Below are positions 10,675 through 21,290 of a stretch of 64,000 nucleotides of DNA, piece by piece (positions within the stretch are counted from its first letter, which is position 1; each line of letters opens with the position of its first letter). The position numbers and the translations under genes were made by a program. Source of the DNA: Fulvia fulva (Eukaryota > Ascomycota > Dothideomycetes > Mycosphaerellales > Mycosphaerellaceae); contig NC_063017.1 of assembly GCF_020509005.1 (NCBI RefSeq), positions 4,464,001-4,528,000 of the forward strand. Reading direction: 5' to 3'. The notes beneath the pieces were generated by a model. It was not told where the DNA came from. It worked only from the letters and a program-made list of their open reading frames with translations, and did no database searches.

Positions 10675-11477
10675 GATGTCCTGCGGTCGTCGTTGCAGAG
10701 CTGAGCATATCCTCGTGCTTCTGCCCGCGCCCCTTCCTATAGTGTAGCACCAGCCAGGCGGACAAGGCTATTGCCAGGACCACCACTGCAGCGACACCTA
10801 CTCCGATGCCAGCTTTCGCCCCCGTAGTCAGATCGCCTGCAGAAGCACTGCGCGATGACTCTGCTGACTCTGTCGGGATCGACTCCTGTATAGATGATGT
10901 GCTCATTTGTCAAGCGAAAGTGGTTGTCGCCGAGAAGGTCGTAGTAACGAAGTCCATCTCAAACGCAAGATAGTCCGCCGGTCCAGCATCGAAGACTGCA
11001 GTCGAGTTGCAGCACGTATAATTCGACAGGTTCGAACCGTCGCCACCTCCTACCCAAGAGGCGCAGCAGTACGTCGTTTGCGAACAGGCGAGCACCATCT
11101 GCGGCATGTGTTGTGGATCTTGATGAACAAATCAGCCCTGATCACTGAAAACAGCTAGCACGACACACACCAACGCCATCATGTGTGCAGAATTGCGCAC
11201 AGTTTGGAGATTCCCAACTCGAGTCCGTACACGCTGTGCGCCACAGGAAGTTGTTACCACTGTCGCCTCGGCCTTTGCAGAACCCATTAGTTGTGCATAT
11301 GTCAGAGCTGTTGCTGCAACAGCTGCTGTGTCCGTCATCCGAAGTCGTCCTGCATGGCTGATTTGGGTTTCTTGACTTGTCTGGGTTATAAAATTGTGTG
11401 CCAACCTGCACCTGTGAGTTCGCTTGTTGGGCTAGGATGGCGGCAAGAATTAGTAGATAGAACAGGATCATTGTCAC
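10649..11477 (-). CDS. Mid2-like cell-wall sensor type membrane protein, C-terminus frameshifted
   Basis: Proposed exons 11477-11169, 11098-10949 and 10885-10649 (231 aa). Features in order: signal peptide (MTMILFYLLILAAILAQQANS), a cysteine-rich extracellular head with the family-like pattern CCSN..ICTTNGFCKGR, TACTDSSWESPNCAQFC and TTYCC, a Ser/Thr-rich stalk, one transmembrane helix (GVGVAAVVVLAIALSAWLVL) and a basic cytosolic start YRKGRGQKHE. This is the architecture of fungal Mid2-domain proteins, single-pass wall-stress sensors. Intron 1 uses GTGTGT; intron 2 (GTTACT...TACAG) is needed to avoid a TGA at 10912-10910. A 13-bp tandem duplication (10649-10674) shifts the frame and truncates the tail. 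Without it the frame runs to 10528, adding about 40 residues including ENHELYVSQEQKHRHIAEVD. Either a damaged gene or an allele with an altered tail. Confidence 0.6.
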
Positions 11478-12535
11478 AGGCGTAACGAGGAGCGATGATC
11501 ACCAGCAGAGAAAAGAAGCGGCAACATATGTAATCAAGGCCAGGACCGGTGAGCAGGCGAAACGTGACAATCTCAGCTCGTGGCCAAGAGTGCATGTCTT
11601 GACGTGCATCGAACCGACATAGATCCTCCGCCAACTGTTACGCGCATCCAATCCAGCTCGATGTTTGGTAGCAGTCCGCTCCTAAGCGCTTCGAGCTGCA
11701 CTGAGTTGTGTTTTAGGAACTGCTGATAGCCGTATCAACAATGGTACGTCAGGACATCCTACTTTCATTGGCCGGCACACGATGTGGGAAGTACGGAAAG
11801 TACAGAGATACACCTCGCCCGCTTCTCGTTGATGTGCTTGGCCGTAGGATGTGCGCAAGTATGATGGCGGGAGAGCACAAACCCAGAGGCAGTACTCGCA
11901 CGTCAGGACAGTGTCGCTCTGTGCGTCGCCGCAGCTGTCCGTATGGAATAAGGGATGGAACGAGACGATCAAGTTACAGCCTGAATCCTGAGGCAGCGCG
12001 GAAGAAAACAGCGGCTCAAGAGGCGTCTTGGCCCGAACATAGAGGCCCACAAGGGAGAAGTTGTGGGAGCGAACGAGCAAGAGGTGTTTCGGCGTGCTCT
12101 GGAGTGATATGTCGTTGTTGTCAAGCGCGTGTGTTGTGTGTTGCTTGATGCAAATGCCGGGTTGTTTTGGAGATGGCAGATCCGGATGGCCAAAGCGTGA
12201 TGCCTGTCGGCGTCTGACGGCGACCCAACTCACTTCGCGGTGCACGGACTGCGCACAAACCAAACCCTTTCAACACAAGGGACATCCACATAACATTACC
12301 ACATCATCACACATCGTACATCCCAAAAGTGCGTCGCTGTGTAGCAATGTAACGAGCCATAGCCGCCAGACAATGCGCGCCGAAGGACACGTCACACCAA
12401 GTGGTGTCAGTCTTGCTGACTTTGCTGACCAGACCTCCTAGGTGCTCGCAAGCAAAGTCTTGGTTCTAACGAGAACCACGTAGCGGATCTGTTGAATCGA
12501 CCTGCTGAAGGGACATCGCGGCAATACACTCTTTG
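11478..12535. other. Intergenic region
   Basis: Promoter side of the Mid2-like gene and downstream side of the membrane-protein gene. A 193-aa minus frame (11682-12263) has no domain or membrane pattern and looks random, so it is not called. Confidence 0.45.
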
Positions 12536-13000
12536 TCACTTGGTAGCCAGATCAAAGTGGCCACAGCAAGCTTGCGAGAAACTCTGTCCTGGAGGGAGAT
12601 TCCGGAGCCAGAATGCGAAAAGAATGCCTGCCGCCAAAAACGTGACGCCCAACCCAATGCTCTGGTACACGAACATCCAGCCCGCCCGTGTCGAATCTGC
12701 ATATCCATGAGGTTCGCCTACCCCAAGTGATATGCCGAATGTCGCCAGCCAGACAAATTCCAGCCATCCAGCGATCCGTTTGGTCTGTCGTGTGGGCTCC
12801 AGCTGGCTGTCAAATAGCCAACTGCTAGCTCTTCTGAGGCGTGCAAGCCGGGAAGCCCGGGGATTCAGTTGCGCAATTGCAAAGTAGACGAGGCCGAGAC
12901 CTGCGAGATACATGAAGGCCATTATGACGCTGACTCCATACAGCGACGCCAAGTAGAACAAACCATCGTATCGTGGAGTCGGGGAAACGTAGTCAGCCAT
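12536..13000 (-). CDS. Small hypothetical multi-pass membrane protein
   Basis: Reading from the ATG at 13000 gives 154 aa starting MADYVSPTPRYDGLFYLASL; an upstream in-frame ATG at 13075 would give 179 aa. The internal start is preferred because the extra residues are low in family character. Three hydrophobic segments are visible: LYGVSVIMAFMYLAGLGLVY, GWLEFVWLATFGISLGVG and FVYQSIGLGVTFLAAGILFA. A basic loop (RASRLARLRRASSWLFDSQL) separates the first two, giving a three-helix topology. No catalytic motif or family is recognised. The 3' end may be incomplete if a further intron exists. Confidence 0.5.
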   Translation of the reverse strand: MADYVSPTPRYDGLFYLASLYGVSVIMAFMYLAGLGLVYFAIAQLNPRASRLARLRRASSWLFDSQLEPTRQTKRIAGWLEFVWLATFGISLGVGEPHGYADSTRAGWMFVYQSIGLGVTFLAAGILFAFWLRNLPPGQSFSQACCGHFDLATK

Positions 13001-13075
13001 GTCGCACACCAACCGACTGAGGGAGATGGGTTCAGAACGAGCAATGCAAGGCGAGAAGAAGGAAGTGCTAGGCAA

Positions 13076-13979
13076 TCGGCAGACAAGCCTAGGTGAATCT
13101 TTAGCGGAAGTCTATTTACTGTGTACTGGCACGTATCTCCACAGTCGTGACCGACGTTCGCGTTATACAAGACGAAGGCGTTGTTGCCGGACTAGCAGTA
13201 ATGTTGGAACAAACGTAACACCTAAGCCAAGGAAGGGATGCTGGAATGTCGCATAAACTGCTACGAGAAGAACTTAGAGTAGGTACCCCGAGCGTGACGG
13301 GCTAGGGCGGCAATTGCTGGGGTGGTTTGCGGAGAACTTTACCCGCCGGCAACCTTCCTTCTGCGGTCCCTTGCAAGTGTCGTTTCAACAACCACGACAA
13401 CCTCTCCTGCTTTGGTGATTAGTGATGCACTCCGTAATCTATGCCATGTTGACACGTCATAAGAGTACCGACTCTGTTGGAACAAATCGGCCAGATCGGT
13501 TGTCTACAGCAATTCATTGCGCTCCCGAGTTACCCTAGGACTTGATAGTGAGCTCGTCAATAATAAAGGAAGTTGCGTATCACCACAGGTACCCGATATC
13601 GCGGGGTCTCACTAATCAACATGGTTGGTCATGGTGGGTCGTGATCCGGTAGGGATGTACGGAGGTAAGTCCTTACTGTGGAGGATGTACAAAATGTAGT
13701 GCCGGAGAGCCGGCGACCGTCTCAAGGGGAGGCGCGAAGGGTGTGCGCCCGCATCGATGAGCCGCATCGATAGCCCGCATCGATAGCGCGTAGGGGAGAT
13801 ACACTTTCGAGGTTGCTCCTTCGCATAGATACTGTTTCAACGCGATACTATCGCTCGTTGTGTCGTTGCATAAAGTATAAGTTAGCTATATACAAATTTT
13901 GGAGTTCAAGCTAGAAATCCGCTAACGGCTACGACCGTGTCCAATCACGAATTTGCAAGTCAATTATAACTAATAAGAG
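13076..13979. other. Gene-free flank of the copia element
   Basis: No supported ORF. The last part (13840-13979) is AT-richer than the surroundings and directly abuts the retrotransposon target duplication. It may be older repeat sequence, but no match can be shown within the window. Confidence 0.4.
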
Positions 13980-13984
13980 CGTGC

Positions 13985-14191
13985 TATCACGTTAGAAGTG
14001 TGGGAAGTTATTGTACGGGCTCATATAGGGTGTTTCAAAAGCAGGTTGTGTATTGCATGTGTCTATCTAGAATGGACAAGTGTTGCTCTTGAAGAGGCTG
14101 CAGGTGACTAATCAGTCACCTGATTCTTAGCGTACGTGGCCTCAAGTTTTGATGATAGGATGTTACCCATGTGCACGCTCGGATCGCGACA
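13985..14191 (-). repeat. copia 3' LTR
   Basis: 207 bp. On the minus strand it starts TGTCGCGATCC and ends CGTGATA. It differs from the other LTR at two positions only, both A here versus G there in TpG/TpA context, which matches RIP-type change. It contains a 9-bp stem hairpin (14101-14122, CAGGTGACT with AGTCACCTG). Confidence 0.9.
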
Positions 14192-14206
14192 CACCCCCTC
14201 AGCTCG
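14192..14206 (-). other. Polypurine tract of the copia element
   Basis: The minus strand reads GAGCTGAGGGGGTG immediately before the 3' LTR start TGTCGCG. This is the expected plus-strand primer position. Confidence 0.7.
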
Positions 14207-14440
14207 TGCGCTGGAGTGAATGAGCTGATTCCCATGTGATCGCGTGCACCCTGTCATAACTACCCCCCCTATCTATGGCAGTGACGTCAGGCCCTCGGTG
14301 TTGCTACTGCTACAGTGAGGGTAAGTCAGCTGTTTCAAGTGAAGTGAGGTGAGGTGAGTGAGGTGAGCTTTGTACCCCTTCCCTCATTCCTCACTTTCAC
14401 TGCTGCTATTGTTACCTATATAATAAAGCATAGAATGTGT

Positions 14441-14560
14441 GACTGTTGCCGGTGAGATGGCTCAGGTGATGGTCCCGTTGTACGGACTTTCACTTGAGTG
14501 TGCAATCATCTCACCTACCGGCAAACATCAGAGGTCCTGAGTTCAATCCAGGGGTAGCCT
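14441..14560 (+). mobile_element. SINE-like sequence with pol III A- and B-box motifs, inside copia
   Basis: An A-box-like TGGCTCAGGTGATGG (14458-14472) is followed 67 bp later by a B-box-like GAGTTCAATCC (14539-14549) set in a T-arm-like context (GGTCCTG before, CAGGGG after). The order and orientation fit a tRNA-derived SINE head. A local inverted repeat (GCCGGTGAGATG with CATCTCACCTACCGGC) lies between the boxes. It sits in the non-coding segment between RNase H and the 3' LTR, so it would be nested or captured. No target duplication was found. Confidence 0.35.
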
Positions 14561-14803
14561 TAGTCCTATCGTATACTTAAACATATATTGTCGTCCGCTC
14601 AACTTATTGAATTGTCCGATAATTGCTCTGTGCCAAGTTATTTCGCTCCGGCGAATGGTAAGAGAGCTCGCTCTGCCCCTAGGGAGTATAAGATACTAGT
14701 CAGTGGCGCAATGCACTGGGCTGTCTACGACAGAGCTTGCACTATGTGAGGTGTAATGGGGCTCTAATAGGTAACACCGGAGCAACGGTATCGGAAAGTT
14801 AAA

Positions 14804-14872
14804 AAGGCACCTTCGGGGTGCCTTGCTTTCTGCACTTTTAAAGGTCATCACCTCAGGGTGGTGACACCTTTT
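14804..14872. repeat. Two adjacent stem-loops
   Basis: Stem-loop 1: AAGGCACC (14804-14811) pairs with GGTGCCTT (14817-14824) around TTCGG. Stem-loop 2 starts AAAGGT at 14840 and ends ACACCTTT by 14872, with an internal TCACC/GGTGG helix and a following T-run. They lie in the copia 3' non-coding part. Function unknown. Confidence 0.5.
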
Positions 14873-15031
14873 TGTTTTGGGCAAGTGTGTGCTATGTGTG
14901 AGGTGCGAAAGTAGCGGATGATGTGGTGACAAGGTGGTAGTGTTGTTGCTAGTAGCAAGTTGGAGGCGTTTCTCGCTTTCTAATTAGACGCGCTGCTTTT
15001 GTCGCGCGCGTGCGCTGCTGCTAGTGACAGG

Positions 15032-15080
15032 GGTGTTTCTCGCCCTTGCGCTGTTAGCCAATAGGAGTCCGAGAAACACC
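15032..15080. repeat. 11-bp inverted repeat in the copia 3' region
   Basis: GGTGTTTCTCG (15032-15042) and CGAGAAACACC (15070-15080) are exact reverse complements with a 27-bp spacer. Confidence 0.5.
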
Positions 15081-15299
15081 TGTTGATGATGGTGCTAGGG
15101 CCGCACCGGTGAATGGTGGATGCTTTGCCCTAGCTTCGTTGTCGTCTACAGTATTGGTGGCTACTAGTAGCCGTGTTTTGCGCCTACTGGCGCTTCTAGA
15201 GAGGTGTCCGTAAAGATAAAGCCGTTCGGTGTTCGTTTCGAGATGAGGTAAGGCCGCTACTACGGGCTTCTTAGGCGTCTGTTGGCCCGTTACCTCCTA

Positions 15300-18200
15300 A
15301 TGCGGCTGTAGAGGGCACTAAGGTGCGTGGGTCTACGCCTTCCTTAGCTATATTAAGCAGCTTAACGAAGTGCTTGTGCTTCTGTGGTGGAAGCAGCTTG
15401 GTCAGCCCGTCTACAGGCATGTCGTTAGTGCTAAGATACTTGATCTCAATGTCTCCGCGCTAGTCTCGCTATCGGAGCCAGTAGTGGTAGATATCAACGT
15501 GGCGTAGCTTCGTGTCAAGCTTTTGCCCTTATTGGTTGACAAGGCGGATGGTCTACGTGTTGTCGTAGTACAAGTGGGTGCGCTGATTAAACTGAAGGTG
15601 TATCTTAGCGAAGACTCGTTCCTACTATATAAGCTCTAAGGCGGCTTGCGAAAGCCCGAGTAGCTCAGCCTCTGTTAAGGACTTAGTGACAGTGATTTGT
15701 TTAGATGCCTTATAATCCACTAGTCCACCGAACAGCATGAAGACCTAGCCATTTGAGCTGGTCCTGTTATTATTTATGCCGTAGGACGCGTCCGATGCTC
15801 TAAAGAACTCGTGGTTGCTACCGAGGTGCTCTGGTTGGCTATGAAGGCCAGTGATGTGTTTGCTGGCGCTATATACAAGGCAGAGGTTCTTAGTCTCTAG
15901 GAGATAGCGCAAGCACTGATCTACAAGCTTGAGGTGTGTCTCAGTTAGCTTAGTCAGATACTGCGATAGCATAGACAAGGAAAAGGCGATGTCAGGCCGC
16001 GTGTGTGTAGCGGCGAAGTTGAGGGATCCTATACGTTGTTGGTACGCAAGGATGGCGATAAAGGTGGGTTGATGACCCTCTAGAACGGTCCAATCAAGGT
16101 GTTGATCTACTAGTACTGTCGTTTTGCGTGCATTCGTAGATATGCTGAATTTGGCGGCTAGCTTCTTAATGTAGTCTTCTTAAGAGAGCTACAGCAAGCG
16201 CTTGTTTCTGTCGCGCGTAACCTTGATTCCTAGGAACCAGGAGAGATCACCGAGCTCGTACATCTCGTACTTAGCAAGCAGCCGCTGCTTAATGTTGGCA
16301 GTATAGGCCTTGTGCTTGCGGTAGTAGAGCATAACCAGGTCGTCAACGTAAAAGAAGAACATAACCTTGTTGTCATAGTAGATGCATTCGGAGTCCGACA
16401 GGGGTACTAGTCTAAGGGAGGCCAGCGTCTCGGTTAGGGAGTTGTACCACAATAAAGGGGACTCCTTTAGACCGTAGAGGGCCTTAACTAGCTTAAGGGC
16501 GTATCCATGGGATGGCCTGTCGATTCTAGGAGGTAGTTGTAGATACATAGTGTATAGCAGGTCCGAGTTCAGGAAGGCGTTGACAACATCGAATTGTTCG
16601 GCTTCTAGGTCGAAGCTCGCGGCTATAGCACAGCAGAGGCGGAACATACTTACTAGCAGTGTGGCGGCGTATATGTCTAAGTGTGTTCCTTACAAATCGC
16701 CTCTTACGCATAGCCTAGCCTTGAAGCTCTTTAGCATGCCGTGCTCGTCCAGTTTGTATTTGTACACCTACTTGAGCGGCAGTAGTGGCTGAAGTCCCTC
16801 CTCTTACTGAGCATCCTGATCCTTCTCTTCCTTTGTTGCCCATCTGAATGTGCCTGTTGCTAGGGCTTTAGCAAACTCCTTGGCTATAGCTTCGATCCAC
16901 TGTTAGGAGAAGCGGTGTTTTATAGCGGCTCGGTAGTTAGAAGGTTCGGGCGGAAGGTCATCGCGGTGTATAGAGGTAGTGGTGTTGACACGCCTTAGAG
17001 GGCTGTTGCCTCTTCGTGTAGGGCTTCGATCGCTCTTATCGCGATAGGCGCGTGTTCTAGGTCGTATGCCGGACATCTGGCCGATAATTACATTAGCGAC
17101 TATGATCTAGTGTAGTGTATAGTGGAAGTAGGCCGTTCGTAGGCGCTTTCCATTCTCTGTGACTACATAGTTGGACTCCTCTAGTGTGTAGAGCTCTAGC
17201 TCTAGGGGGAAGAGTAGTGTGTTGGACGCGTTGTGTGTTAACGCGTCTTCTAGTGGTGTGAATGTAAATGGATATAGCTCGCGATCAGGGTCCGTGTTGC
17301 CTATGATCTCCTCACGGTCTTCTACGGTGAGGGCATCTATTATCTGCTGCTATAGGGTATCGTAGTAGTCAGTAGTATTAGGTGCTGACTGCTATATGTT
17401 GTCTTGAGTCACGTGATCTGTTACGTGCTCGATTTGCCGGTCTTTTTGGTTATACGTTGCTGACTCGCGGTGTTGCGGCCAGTGTGGTTCTTGCCTAAGG
17501 AGCTTTTGGTGGGCGTCTCGAGGTTGTTAGGTGTGCGGCTGCTAAGCCTATTCTTCTACCCCCTCGGCCTGTGCTGTGTCTTGCTCGTGATGAGCGATAT
17601 ACAGGTCGTAGTATTGTTCAGGCTCTTCAGCCGGTTCCGCTGTTGCGATGTTCTCGATAGGGGTCGTGTACCCTGCTATTAGGCGTGATAGGTCATAGAA
17701 CGTAGTCTTATCGAAGAGGACGTCCTTGACTCGCATAACCCTATCTTTTAATAGGTCCTATACGCGGTAGATGTTAGTGGAGTCGTATCCTACAAGGTAG
17801 CCTATGAGCGCTCTCTCTTAGAGTTTCTCGCTCTTGCTAGGCTGATCTGGTCTATAGATGAACACGTATACAAGGGAGCTATACACCACTATATGACCCA
17901 CGTTCGGAATTCGTCCTATTGCCAATTCGAATAGGGTCTTCCAGCCCTTTGACTAGATAGGGGATCGCCAGAGGATGTACACCGCTGCTGTAGTGCATTC
18001 TAGCCAAAGCTTTTCCGGCAATCGTACGTAGATGCGAATGGTTCTGCTCATAGTGATGATCAGAGCTCTAGCTCTTTCTGCTAGGTCCTACGTAGGCGCG
18101 TATTCCGCGGTTGCGTGCTATTCAATCTTATTGTTATTAATGACTGAGCGAAACACCTTCCTAATAGCGGGCTCGTTATCGCTGTAGAAGCATACGAACC

Positions 18201-19200
18201 TGCGACCAATGAAGTTGATGAAGCTTAGTAGGCTATTGAAGCAAGCTAATACCGATTGCTGATCCCTGTTCTTGATAGTGAACTAGAAGTGTCTATAGGT
18301 ATCTAGATCGTAGAAGTGGACGAGGTACCTGTCACCGTTGTAGGCGACACTAAATTCTGCCAAGTCTATAGCTATGTGGCCGTATAGGGTCATCACCCTA
18401 ATAGGCTAAGACCGATTGTGCACCTTGTGAGCTTTGCTAAGCCTATATGCTCTACAATGTGTAGTGAGGGGTGCGCTTAGACTATCGTTAATAATCACCC
18501 CCTCAACTCTAAGCGGTAACTGCTTGATGCGTTCAGCGCCAATGTGACCAAAGATTTGATGCCACTAGCGGCCAGAGAGCTTTCGGTGTTTGATAGGGGT
18601 CCTGCTAGACGTAGCTGCACCTTGAGTGCCCCTAGTGCTGTTTATGACTGCGAGAACGGTGCGATCACCATCCTCTTGAGCAGTTGGAGATGCTGCGCTG
18701 TTGGTAGGTTCATCGCCGATGTTTGCACCCCTACTAATAGTGCTGATGAAGTGCGCGTTGCGCATCTTTTTAGTGACCTTCGGCAGTACTAGGCCCTCTT
18801 TTATAGGCCATTAGTAAATGATGGGTGACTTAGGTGGTGTGACCACCTTGAAGAAAGGGATTGTACTAGTAGGGCGGTGTAGGTCCATCAATTTAGTGTC
18901 GTTATGCCACATTGAATTGCTACGTCCGTGCCACTAGAGTCCGGCTCTTTCTATACGTGTGTAAGAGATGACGTTTATATGAAAGCCTAGGCAGTAAGCC
19001 ACATCTAGCAAGGTGAATGAATGGCCCCTAATTGACATATGAACGCGCCCTAACGCTATAATTGGAAAGGTGGTTGTTCTAGCCTAGATTTCTGAGGTGG
19101 TGAGGCGCTCTGCAATGAACTCTACACCCTCCTGGTCATGATGATTGATCACATAAGTGTCTGAACAGTTATCATACACCTAGCAATCCCTAAAGTTGAC
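15300..19200 (-). pseudogene. copia pol (protease, integrase, reverse transcriptase, RNase H), nonsense-mutated
   Basis: Read on the minus strand from about 19200 downward. An aspartic-protease-like segment comes first (about 19190-18900; degenerate YDNCSDTYVINH and LDVAYCLGFHINVISY). The integrase GH..R-type start and the SDNEPA segment (about 18600-17900) follow, then reverse transcriptase (about 16900-16190) with VNAFLNS and the YVDD active site at 16350-16339. RNase H covers about 15990-15440 (SDAS..., TKSLTEAELLGLS). The longest clean piece is 152 aa (16647-16189). Interruptions are TAG or TAA, for example TAG at 16770-16768 where copia RTs have a conserved Trp, and TAA at 16692-16690 and 16182-16180 at Gln positions. 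No intact polyprotein can be made. Confidence 0.85.
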
Positions 19201-19494
19201 GCTCAACTTGCTAATTGAGCTAGAAAGAACAGTAAGGCCAACAAAGCCCTTATCGCTTAGTGATGCCTTCTTCGCATCAGCAATAGCCTTGTCACGTTCC
19301 TGGTCCTTGCGATTGTTGCGATTCAACACGCTAAGCAGACGCTCGCCGTCGTCGCTTAAGCAGTAGTTGATGAAGTTTTTCTAGTACTTCTTCTACTGCT
19401 CTGAGCGCTGATCCTTTACTAGGCGCTTGTCGGGGTTGATCACATCGCATAAGAACAGGCCCTTGTGACAGGTGTCCTTGGGCTCGCCGGTGAT

Positions 19495-20510
19495 ATTCTA
19501 GCAGCCGCTTAGCCTGTTGTTGTCCTTGTCTTTGTTCTTGTCGCCGCGGCTACTACTACGACCCTTGTCACCGCGGCTGTTGCTACGGTTGTCACCACGG
19601 CTACTGCCACGGTCACCCTCCTTTTGACCAGCACCTGTAGGTGCTGTTTCATCCTCTGCTTCTGCTAAGGTTTCTCCGGAGAAGGTTGCGAAGACTGATC
19701 GACCGTTAGTTGTTGCTAGTACGGTGTCGCGTATCTATTCGAGGTAACGCTTAGTAAGCTTTTATAGTGATATTTTGTCACGCTTCCACTCGTTATATAG
19801 AGAAGCACCGTAGGCTAGAGCCTGCTTCTACTGAATAGCAAGTAGGAAGTGTCTACTAAGGTCGTCGTACTCGGCGTGGTTGCACTTAAGCATCTTGGTC
19901 TACAAAACTAACTAGTCTGAGCACCAGTCATCGATTCTGCGTACGCTAGCCTTCTGAAGCCTAGACAGCTCAAGCGTGAGCTGCCGCTTACGCAGCATAT
20001 CGTCTAGACCATACTGATCCTTAAGAGCCTGGTATTTCGCTCTGAGGGTGTTCTGGCCGTGTATTAGCTCTTGCCCTAGCTCTGTCGTCGTACGGATGAG
20101 GTAGGTAATGAGCTTTGATCGCGTAGTAGCAAAGATGTCGTACATCCGTTGCCTTCGGTCTGCGTCTGTTTGTCGTAGCTTGATGAGATCTCTTAATGTA
20201 GCGTCTCCTGCCGTGTACGCTTGTTAGATTTCCTTAAACGTCAAGTGAGTAGGCTCTGTTGGCTCGTTACTCAGTTAGTGAGGATCCACATACTTCCAGA
20301 CATTCAAAGACTCTACGTAGAGCTCTAGCTGACGGTCAAACTTGTCCTATTGGTTATGGCTCTTCAGAACCACGGTACCCTAAGGTAGGGCACCGGTAGT
20401 CACCGGCGTTTCGGTAGTGGCTATAACTGCAAAATGGGTTGTAGGCTAGTGAAAGTTCCACGCGGGTTCACTAGGCCTAGGGGATACTACTGCACTGGTT
20501 GTAGCAGTAG
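19495..20510 (-). pseudogene. copia gag, nonsense-mutated
   Basis: Minus-strand gag-like region. It includes a clean 77-aa block (20145-19912) rich in charged helix-forming residues and a Ser/Arg/Asp-rich stretch with repeated SRGDK-type units (about 19640-19530). It ends at a degenerate knuckle-like C..NITGEPKDTCHKG. Several TAG/TAA codons interrupt it at Gln- or Trp-compatible positions. Exact start is uncertain. Confidence 0.65.
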
Positions 20511-20574
20511 TGCTGTGACGATGCAAACTCTGCTTTGGGGCTTCCTTGTCGTAGCGAATGTTAGTGAGCGCTAA

Positions 20575-20587
20575 CCGGGCTCATAAC
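20575..20587 (-). other. Primer-binding site, half tRNA-iMet type
   Basis: On the plus strand CCGGGCTCATAAC equals the anticodon stem-loop of initiator tRNA-Met. Directly inside the 5' LTR this means priming by an internally cleaved half-tRNA, as described for Drosophila copia, rather than by the tRNA 3' end. Confidence 0.7.
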
Positions 20588-20794
20588 TATCACGTTAGAA
20601 GTGTGGGAAGTTATTGTACGGGCTCATATAGGGTGTTTCAAAAGCAGGTTGTGTATTGCATGTGTCTATCTAGAATGGACAAGTGTTGCTCTTGAAGAGG
20701 CTGCAGGTGACTAATCAGTCACCTGATTCTTAGCGTACGTGGCCTCAAGTTTTGATGATGGGATGTTGCCCATGTGCACGCTCGGATCGCGACA
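20588..20794 (-). repeat. copia 5' LTR
   Basis: 207 bp, same ends as the 13985 copy. It carries G at the two sites where the other LTR has A, so it appears less mutated. Its hairpin is at 20704-20725. Confidence 0.9.
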
Positions 20795-20799
20795 CGTGC

Positions 20800-21290
20800 G
20801 CTCTAAATAATCTCTTACCCGTATTCAGGCGCTAAGCATTACGTAGCTCTCCAGCAGCGAGGAACATGAAGTTGATGCTGCGAATAATTGTAGTTATCGC
20901 TGCGGGCGCTTTCCGGACATGCTTCGTTTACTTCAGCTCGCAACCTCGCTTCGTTCTCTCTCGCATGCCCTCCAAGCTACCCTTCGCTTAATCACTACTG
21001 TCGATGATGATGCTGTTCCAATGCGTAAAGCTCGGGATGGCGATTGGCATGCGGCTGTGTAGATCGCGGCAGTTCGCTTGTGATGGGGGGGTTTCACAAC
21101 ATTGAAGAGAGATAGTTGAGGCAATGAAATGATAAGCGCTGAAGCAGCGATGCAAGGTGACCAGGCGACTCCTTTGGCTGAGGATAGTTTGTCTGGCGTA
21201 GTGTTGTCTAGCTATTGTCTGGCGTAGTATTGTCGAGCTATGTCATAGTGCTGATTCCTGATGAGTCTCTTGTCGTATCGATGATCACTC
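20800..21290. other. Gene-free flank of the copia element
   Basis: No supported gene between the target duplication and the GPI-protein gene stop. It contains a short near-direct repeat, GTCTGGCGTAGT, near 21190 and 21218. Confidence 0.5.

Larger units (their letters stand above)
13985..20794 (-). mobile_element. Complete Ty1/copia LTR retrotransposon, RIP-like mutated
   Basis: A 6.8-kb element in minus orientation. It is bounded by 207-bp LTRs (13985-14191 and 20588-20794) and a perfect 5-bp target duplication CGTGC (13980-13984 and 20795-20799). Next to the 5' LTR (20588-20794) is a primer-binding site complementary to the initiator tRNA-Met anticodon arm. Next to the 3' LTR (13985-14191) is a polypurine tract, GAGGGGGTG. 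Gag, aspartic protease, integrase, reverse transcriptase and RNase H follow in the copia order. The frame is broken by many TAG and some TAA codons at Gln or Trp positions. The LTRs differ at only two sites, so insertion or homogenisation is recent relative to the coding decay. Confidence 0.92.

Noticed and set aside
11682..12263. 193-aa minus-strand ORF
   Set aside because: No domain, no membrane or secretion signal, and composition typical of random sequence.
14192..20587. Alternative genetic code or programmed readthrough (TAG/TAA = Gln) in the copia element
   Set aside because: At first all stops seemed to sit at Gln positions, with CAG/CAA also used. But the TAG at 16770-16768 replaces the Trp that copia reverse transcriptases conserve, which a Gln code cannot explain while CpA-to-TpA mutation on both strands can.
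13257..21238. CRISPR-like or satellite array
   Set aside because: The repeated blocks are only the two LTRs; no spaced short repeats are present, as expected for a eukaryote.
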